A DNA stretch of 11,319 nucleotides from positions 1 through 11,319 of the forward strand of contig NZ_CAKRLH010000044.1 in NCBI RefSeq assembly GCF_934359325.1. Direction: 5' to 3'. Origin of the DNA: an uncultured Porphyromonas sp. Lineage in GTDB: Bacteria > Bacteroidota > Bacteroidia > Bacteroidales > Porphyromonadaceae. The notes beneath the pieces are model-generated. The model saw only the letters and a list, made by a program, of their open reading frames with translations, searched no databases and had not been told where the DNA came from. The position numbers were made by a program, and so were the translations under genes. Positions 7,051 through 11,319 of the stretch are shown here, piece after piece. Position 1 is the first letter of the stretch. The number at the start of each line of letters is the position of its first letter.

Positions 7051-8437
7051 CCCTACAGAGAGGAGGGCAATCTTCTTCATCGGCATCGGCGGGATCGGCA
7101 TGAGTGCCCTCGCCGAGTACTTCCTCTACTACGGCTACACCGTCGGAGGCTACGACTATGTGCGGAAGCCTGTCTCGGATCGGCTGGAGGCGCTGGGGGC
7201 TCAGATCCTCTACGACGATGATCCCGAGCTTCTGCCTGAGCCCTTCCACGCCAATGCGAAGGAGCTGACCGTGGTCTACACCCCGGCTATCCATGAGGAC
7301 AATAGACTGAGAGCCTACTACAGGGAGCACGGCGTGCCGCAGATCAAGCGGGCGGAGCTGCTGGGGCAGGTGACCCGGAGACACAAGGCACTCTGCGTCG
7401 CTGGGTCGCATGGCAAGACAACCACCTCCTCGCTGCTGGCTCACCTGATGAGACAGTCCCACCTGGGGGTCAATGCCTTCGTCGGAGGACTGATGCTCAA
7501 TTACGACTCCAATAACCTCCTCCTGGACGAGAGCAGCGACTATGTGGTGGTGGAGGCGGACGAGTTTGACCGCTCCTTCCACCGCCTCACGCCCTACGCA
7601 GAGATCATCACGGCGACAGAGGCAGATCACCTCGATATCTACGGCACAGCGGCCGAGTATGTCGCTGCATTTGGCACCTTCGTAGGGCTACTCCGCCGGG
7701 GAGGGTTCGTGATCGCCGAGGAGGCGGCACAGGTATCCCGGGACGACCTCCCCGAGGGCTGCCGACTCTACCGCTACGGCGCATCGGAGCAGTGCGACTA
7801 CCGATACGATCGGGTCACCTACGAGGGGGATCGGCTCTTCTTTGACCTCCATACGCCCAACGGCGTGCTGCGCCACCTGGAGCTTGGCACGCCGATACGG
7901 ATCAATGTCCTCAATGCCACCGCTGCTATTGCCATGGCACTCCTTGTGGGACTGACCGAGGAGGAGATCCGCCCCGCACTGGCAGACTACCGAGGGACTC
8001 ACAGACGTTTTGAGAGAACGCGCATAGGCATCGACGGACCGATGGTGATCGATGAGTACGCTCACCACCCGGGAGAGGTGCGTCGCTCACTCCTGTCGAT
8101 CCGAGAGCTCTACCCGGAGAAGCGGATCACGCTCGTCTTCCAGCCCCACCTATACAGCAGGACGAGGGACTTCATGGAGGACTTTGGCAAAGCGCTCTCC
8201 ACGGTGGATGATGTGATCCTGGCACCGATCTACCCGGCACGCGAGGAGCCCATCCCCGGCATCACATCTGAGGCGCTCCTGGAGCGTGTCACCTCGCCTC
8301 ATAAGTGCGTCGTCCCTCTGGAGTCACTGCCATCGGAGCTGGAGAAGCACTCCTTCGACGTGCTGGTGATGATGGGTGCGGGAGACATCGAGTTTGAGAT
8401 CCCCAAGGTGATCGCACACCTGAGAGAGAGGGGATAA
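7037..8437 (+). CDS. murC: MurC, UDP-N-acetylmuramate--L-alanine ligase
   Basis: Adds L-alanine to UDP-MurNAc using ATP, the first amino-acid addition to the peptidoglycan precursor in the cytoplasm. Numbered from the start used here (466 aa), the N-terminal nucleotide-sugar domain carries GIGGIGMSAL (16-25). The ATP loop is GSHGKTT (123-129, K127). Further Mur-ligase motifs are EADEFDRS (173-180), EADHLD (195-200), YAHHP (341-345) and FQPHLYSRT (369-377). In-frame ATGs also occur at 7001 and 7022. I prefer 7037 because conserved sequence begins about ten residues after it and MurC proteins rarely have longer leaders; this gives a 14-nt overlap with murG. An AAGGAG about 12 nt before 7001 is the main argument for the longest form (478 aa). 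Function is certain, start only moderately so. Confidence 0.95.
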   Translation: MPDRNPTERRAIFFIGIGGIGMSALAEYFLYYGYTVGGYDYVRKPVSDRLEALGAQILYDDDPELLPEPFHANAKELTVVYTPAIHEDNRLRAYYREHGVPQIKRAELLGQVTRRHKALCVAGSHGKTTTSSLLAHLMRQSHLGVNAFVGGLMLNYDSNNLLLDESSDYVVVEADEFDRSFHRLTPYAEIITATEADHLDIYGTAAEYVAAFGTFVGLLRRGGFVIAEEAAQVSRDDLPEGCRLYRYGASEQCDYRYDRVTYEGDRLFFDLHTPNGVLRHLELGTPIRINVLNATAAIAMALLVGLTEEEIRPALADYRGTHRRFERTRIGIDGPMVIDEYAHHPGEVRRSLLSIRELYPEKRITLVFQPHLYSRTRDFMEDFGKALSTVDDVILAPIYPAREEPIPGITSEALLERVTSPHKCVVPLESLPSELEKHSFDVLVMMGAGDIEFEIPKVIAHLRERG

Positions 8438-8452
8438 GAAGGGGAGTCCGCT

Positions 8453-9214
8453 ATGACACGTCGCAAGGAGAGAAAGAGACTACGCCGGATCCTCGGCTGG
8501 ACGGTGATGGGGCTGCTGGTGATATTGCTCGGCTGCTCCTTTGTCCTCGCTCGCCGGCATGTCTCGTACGCCATCTACCCCTCTCGTACGGCGATCCGCA
8601 TCCAGGACACCGGCAAGGGACGCTTCCTCCAGGAGCGAGAGGTGGCGGCGGCACTCCCGATCGACCTCAGGGACAGCATCTCCCGCGGCGTAGACCCGGA
8701 GAAGATTGAGAGAGATCTCGTCGACGCCTCCACCTACATCCGCAGCGCCACCGCCTACATATCTCCCTCCACGATGCGCCTCCACGTGATCGTCCACGAG
8801 AGGACGCCCATCATTCGATATAGCCGAAACGGTGCCACCTGGTACCTCGACGATGAGGGCATATCCGTTCCACAGAGACGGGGCTCGACCGCCTACGTCC
8901 CGCTTGCCGAGGGGGCGATGACCGACGGGACGATCCACTATGTGCTCTACCCGCTCGCTCAGTACCTGTATGAACACAGCGAGTGGAGCCACTTCTTCGG
9001 ATACATAGAGATCCTCTCGGAGAGCAAGATACACCTCTACCCGAGAGTGGGGACGGTCGTCTTCGAGCTCCACGGACTCGAGACGCTGGAGCAGGATCTA
9101 GCCAAGATCCCCGTCTACTACAAGGAAATCGAGCCGCAAGTGGGTACCAATATGTACTCTCTCGTGAAGCTCTCCTATGAAAATCAGATCGTATGCGTAA
9201 AGAGAGAGAAGTAA
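8453..9214 (+). CDS. ftsQ: FtsQ/DivIB-type cell division protein
   Basis: Bitopic inner-membrane protein of the divisome, linking cytoplasmic and periplasmic parts of the division machine. The 253-aa chain has a short, strongly basic cytoplasmic N-terminus (RRKERKRLRR), one membrane span (about 13-33), then a periplasmic POTRA-like domain (about 45-120, with FLQEREVAAAL and the strand LHVIVHERTPIIRY) and the FtsQ beta domain (about 125-245, with WYLDDEGISVP and YIEILSESKIHLYPR). FtsQ sequences diverge strongly, so the call rests on topology, these beta-domain motifs, and position 15 nt after murC. A GGGGAG stretch lies in that gap. The last 22 nt overlap the following transporter gene. The usual downstream partners ftsA and ftsZ are absent. 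Confidence 0.9.
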   Translation: MTRRKERKRLRRILGWTVMGLLVILLGCSFVLARRHVSYAIYPSRTAIRIQDTGKGRFLQEREVAAALPIDLRDSISRGVDPEKIERDLVDASTYIRSATAYISPSTMRLHVIVHERTPIIRYSRNGATWYLDDEGISVPQRRGSTAYVPLAEGAMTDGTIHYVLYPLAQYLYEHSEWSHFFGYIEILSESKIHLYPRVGTVVFELHGLETLEQDLAKIPVYYKEIEPQVGTNMYSLVKLSYENQIVCVKREK

Positions 9215-10236
9215 CCACCCCACCTGCGCAGGAGCGAGCGCTGACAGAGCAGGAGATCAAGGCAAACGACCGTGCGAAGAAGCGGGCCTATGCCTTCTCT
9301 TCGATGGTCAATTTTCTCCTCCCGCCGATCAAGCTCTTCGCCGGTATCACTGGCCACTCCGCCGCCCTGATAGCCGATGCGATCAATTCGCTCCTCGACA
9401 TCTGTGCCAATATCATCACCTACATCTTCCTCCACATCTCCGCTAAGCCCAAGGAGGACGACGAGCACATCTACGGCCATGGGAAGTACGAGATCGTCGG
9501 CTCACTCCTGATCGCGCTGTCGATGCTGGTGACCGGCGTACTGATCGTCTTTGGCTCCTGCAGAACCTTCTACGATTACTTCCGTGAGGGCGTGCTGCCC
9601 AAGTCCCCGGAGATTATCGCACTCTGGGTTGCCATCACGACAGTGGTGCTGAAGCTCCTCACCTACTTCTATACGGAGCAGAAGGCGAAAGAGACCCGCT
9701 CCGACGCCCTCCACGCACAGGCGATGGATCATATCTCTGACGTTTTCTCCGCCTCTGCCGTCGTCATAGGCGTGCTCGGTGCACGACTGATCCCGGGCGA
9801 GGGGACACTCTTCGAGCCACTGGCGGCGATCATCGTCGGAGGTCTGATCATCCGATCCGGCATAGGTGTCTACCGACCCGCCATCCTCAAGCTGACCGAC
9901 AGCACCGTCGACCCTGAGACAGTCGAGGAGATCCGAAGCGTAGTGGAGACGGTGCCGGGAGCCACCTCTCCCCACCACATCATGGCACGGATGATCGGAT
10001 CGGAGACACTCTCGATCGAACTGGATATACGGGCCAATGGTCTCCTCACCCTCTACGAGGCGCACGACATAGCGAGCGAGACAGAGCAGGTGCTGCTGGA
10101 CCACTTCGGCGCCCGGACGCACGTGGTGGTCCATATGGAGCCGTCGCACCCCTATCGCCACACGAGGGACTTCATGCGTCGCCGTCCTGATCTCTGCGAT
10201 CCCGACTCGGGAGAGCCGCTACCGGATCGTGAGTAG
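9193..10236 (+). CDS. Cation diffusion facilitator, probable Mn2+ (or Fe2+) efflux transporter
   Basis: A 347-aa cation/proton antiporter of the CDF family in the inner membrane. A charged cytoplasmic N-terminus (1-32) precedes the membrane domain (about 34-235), then a cytoplasmic metal-sensing alpha/beta domain (about 238-318) ending in HVVVHMEP. The family motif YGHGKYE (94-100) lies between TM2 and TM3. Aligning with E. coli FieF by hand, the TM2 site residues are N65 and D69 (INSLLD) and the TM5 residues are D179 and D183 (DHISD). Zinc-type members have H or D at the first position and H in TM5; an N-D/D-D site is the pattern of manganese exporters such as pneumococcal MntE. Mn is thus the best guess, unproven. 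The start overlaps the ftsQ end by 22 nt, and no other ATG precedes TM1. Its end overlaps rnhB by 8 nt. Presence between ftsQ and rnhB is unusual. Confidence 0.92.
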   Translation: MRKEREVTTPPAQERALTEQEIKANDRAKKRAYAFSSMVNFLLPPIKLFAGITGHSAALIADAINSLLDICANIITYIFLHISAKPKEDDEHIYGHGKYEIVGSLLIALSMLVTGVLIVFGSCRTFYDYFREGVLPKSPEIIALWVAITTVVLKLLTYFYTEQKAKETRSDALHAQAMDHISDVFSASAVVIGVLGARLIPGEGTLFEPLAAIIVGGLIIRSGIGVYRPAILKLTDSTVDPETVEEIRSVVETVPGATSPHHIMARMIGSETLSIELDIRANGLLTLYEAHDIASETEQVLLDHFGARTHVVVHMEPSHPYRHTRDFMRRRPDLCDPDSGEPLPDRE

Positions 10237-10846
10237 AGAAGTAATCCATCTCCCCGCTCGGCTCCGAGCGGACCGGCTGGAGGCGGGCGTGGATGAGGTA
10301 GGCCGCGGCTGTCTCGCCGGCCCTGTGGTCGCTGCTGCAGTGATCCTGCCCCCTACCCTCGACCTACCGGGGCTGACCGACTCCAAGCAGCTGACACCAC
10401 ACAAGCGTGAGGCCTACGATCTCATGATCCGTGATCAGGCTGTAGCCGTCTCTGTCGGAAGCGCATCGCCCGAGGAGATCGACCAGATGAATATCCTCAG
10501 TGCCACCTTCCTCGCCATGCAGCGCGCTATCGAGGGGCTAAAGCCCGCTCCGGAGTACCTCCTCATCGATGGCAACCGCTTCCGCAGTCACCTCGAGATC
10601 CCCTACGAGACCATCGTAGGAGGTGACGGCAGAGTCGCCTCCATCGCCGCCGCCTCCATCGTAGCAAAGGTCTACCGTGACCGGCTGATGGCAGAGCTGG
10701 GGGCGAGCTACCCCGCCTACCACTGGGAGCGAAATGCCGGCTACGGCACGGCGGCACACCTCAAGGCGATCCACCTGTATGGCCTCACACCCCACCATCG
10801 CCGCTCCTTCGCTCCCTGTCGTCCCTCCCTCTTCCCTGACGACTGA
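10229..10846 (+). CDS. rnhB: Ribonuclease HII
   Basis: Cleaves the RNA strand of RNA-DNA hybrids and nicks at single ribonucleotides left in DNA; cytoplasmic. The 205-aa protein carries the complete RNase HII signature: DEVGRG (22-27, catalytic D22 and E23), DSK (51-53), LIDGN (112-116, D114), GGDGRV (131-136, D133 as the fourth metal-binding acid by comparison with other family members), SIVAKVYRD (143-151), GYGT (171-174) and the C-terminal HRRSF (190-194). The start is a GTG at 10229, which overlaps the transporter gene by 8 nt; no in-frame ATG exists before the catalytic motif, so a non-ATG start is required. It is the last gene of the unit and is followed 10 nt later by a strong terminator. 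Confidence 0.96.
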   Translation: MSREVIHLPARLRADRLEAGVDEVGRGCLAGPVVAAAVILPPTLDLPGLTDSKQLTPHKREAYDLMIRDQAVAVSVGSASPEEIDQMNILSATFLAMQRAIEGLKPAPEYLLIDGNRFRSHLEIPYETIVGGDGRVASIAAASIVAKVYRDRLMAELGASYPAYHWERNAGYGTAAHLKAIHLYGLTPHHRRSFAPCRPSLFPDD

Positions 10847-10856
10847 AGTTCCTACT

Positions 10857-10898
10857 AAAAGGTCCTACACCGGAAACTCGGTGTAGGACCTTTTTTTT
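10857..10898 (+). terminator. Rho-independent terminator of the eight-gene unit
   Basis: A perfect 12-bp stem, GGTCCTACACCG (10861-10872) with CGGTGTAGGACC (10879-10890), closes a 6-nt loop and is followed by eight T residues (10891-10898). Four A residues before the stem can pair with the first Ts, lengthening it to 16 bp. It begins 10 nt after the rnhB stop. The A run also makes it weakly usable from the opposite strand. Confidence 0.95.
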
Positions 10899-11012
10899 GC
10901 TCCAAGGACATAGGACAGCGCATCAGGACCAGTATATTCCCGACGCTGATCAGTAGAGCAAGTCAGCTCACCCTCTATAAGTTAGGGAAACTCCCAACCA
11001 AGTGACGATACG

Positions 11013-11071
11013 AAATAGCTTTTCCAAAAGTGGTTTTTAGGGCAAAAATAGCTTTCCCAAAAGTGGTTTTG
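11013..11071. repeat. Two-copy ~25-bp direct repeat with 33-bp period
   Basis: Copy 1 (11013-11038) and copy 2 (11046-11071) share the pattern AAATAGCTTT-y-CCAAAAGTGG-TTTT, with one internal mismatch over 25 bp. The start-to-start distance is 33 bp. Each copy has a small palindromic centre (CTTT..AAAG), so either strand could form a weak stem. The 33-bp period equals 11 codons, so both copies stay in one reading frame on the - strand. No function is assigned. Confidence 0.8.
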
Positions 11072-11226
11072 GAGAAGTGTCGTGCTGAAATGCGGTTTCT
11101 GGACAGCACTGATTGCCGGACCGGTGAGCAGGGGTGACGCATTTGAGCCTTAAAGTAAAGAAGTGATAATCCCTGTCGCTGTGCAATCCTGTCGGCTGAT
11201 CCCAGCCCTACTGCACCCGCCGGACC

Positions 11227-11257
11227 GATCCCGCAGGGGCGAAGCCCCGGAGGGATC
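11227..11257. repeat. CGAAG-tipped hairpin 1
   Basis: Outer arms GATCCC (11227-11232) and GGGATC (11252-11257) enclose a 3-nt by 3-nt internal loop (GCA opposite GGA), then an inner stem GGGGC (11236-11240) with GCCCC (11244-11248) around a GAA loop. There is no T-tract directly after the stem, so it is not a typical terminator; a short TTTTT begins 5 nt later. Confidence 0.6.
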
Positions 11258-11270
11258 ATCGCTTTTTAGA

Positions 11271-11305
11271 CCGGGTGTCGAGGCACGAAGTGCCGAAGAC
11301 CCCGG
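11271..11305. repeat. CGAAG-tipped hairpin 2
   Basis: Outer arms CCGGG-t-GTC (11271-11279) and GAC-CCCGG (11298-11305) pair with a single bulged T. Inside, GGCAC (11282-11286) pairs with GTGCC (11290-11294) around a GAA loop. The design (outer stem, small internal loop, five-pair inner stem ending C-GAA-G) is the same as in the hairpin 14 nt upstream, though the stem sequences differ. Confidence 0.6.
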
Positions 11306-11319
11306 GAAAGAGGATCCCG

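Larger units (their letters stand above)
10899..11319. other. Non-coding, repeat-containing region after the terminator
   Basis: No gene is supported in this 421-nt stretch. A 94-codon frame on the - strand (10975-11259) is explained by the repeats, since its product contains KTTFGKAI twice and resembles no family I know. The region holds a small bulged hairpin (10981-10998, GTT-a-GGGA with TCCC-AAC), a two-copy direct repeat (11013-11071) and two CGAAG-tipped hairpins (11227-11305). It reads as an intergenic repeat cluster lying downstream of the terminated unit. The next gene is outside the window. Confidence 0.6.

Noticed and set aside
6731..7630. 299-codon open frame on the - strand across murG and murC
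   Set aside because: Antisense to two genes with complete conserved motifs; no motif of its own.
8522..8536. Lipobox-like LLGC in FtsQ (residues 24-28)
   Set aside because: The cysteine lies within a single membrane span of a protein that fits FtsQ throughout; a Leu just before Gly-Cys is also atypical for a lipobox.
8161..10176. Shared 15-bp word (acgagggacttcatg) in murC and the metal transporter
   Set aside because: Both encode TRDFM; in murC this is a conserved motif and the match is explained by codon preference.
10975..11259. 94-codon open frame on the - strand
   Set aside because: It crosses the direct repeats and CGAAG hairpin 1, its product contains a duplicated KTTFGKAI made by the repeat, and no family resemblance or upstream start signal is seen.
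1..11319. BglII-like AGATCT at position 1 and BamHI-like GGATCC near the end, suggesting a cloned fragment
   Set aside because: GATC-containing words are frequent throughout this DNA and no vector sequence is seen; treated as coincidence.
1..11319. tRNA, rRNA, CRISPR array, insertion sequence or prophage genes
   Set aside because: None was found on inspection of either strand; no transposase, integrase or spaced repeat array is present.

Overview
The window is a GC-rich, densely coded chromosomal segment with every recognisable gene on the + strand. It most likely comes from a Bacteroidota genome, probably near Porphyromonas. The reasons are a KMGKS-type tryptophanyl-tRNA synthetase, a DUF3127 OB-fold protein with an SSB-like tip, the order ftsW-murG-murC-ftsQ, and weak or absent Shine-Dalgarno sequences with A-rich stretches before some starts. 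The genus is an inference from family resemblance; no search was possible.

Layout. Positions 7-1005 hold trpS. After a 53-nt AT-rich gap comes a 158-aa DUF3127 protein (1059-1535). A 287-nt gap (1536-1822) carries no convincing gene but several small hairpins. From 1823 to 10846 eight genes run with gaps of 15 nt or less, or with overlaps: a 663-aa protein of unknown function (helical repeats followed by beta-rich, OB/cold-shock-like segments), a DedA-family membrane protein, ftsW, murG, murC, ftsQ, a cation diffusion facilitator with a manganese-type metal site, and rnhB (GTG start). A strong hairpin plus T-tract terminator at 10857-10898 closes the unit. The last 420 nt are non-coding and repeat-rich: two copies of a ~25-bp motif 33 bp apart, then two hairpins with the same CGAAG-tipped design.

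How the genes fit together. The core is a fragment of the division and cell-wall (dcw) cluster. MurC adds the first amino acid (L-alanine) to UDP-MurNAc, MurG makes lipid II, FtsW polymerises lipid II at the septum, and FtsQ is a division scaffold. The fragment is detached from its usual partners: no mraY or murD lies upstream, and no ftsA or ftsZ lies downstream. A DedA protein sits directly before ftsW. Because some DedA proteins return undecaprenyl phosphate across the membrane, it could plausibly recycle the carrier lipid that MurG and FtsW use. The 663-aa gene at the head of the unit and the metal exporter coupled to ftsQ are the least explained members. Most of the window is ordinary housekeeping DNA; no wholly new system is evident.
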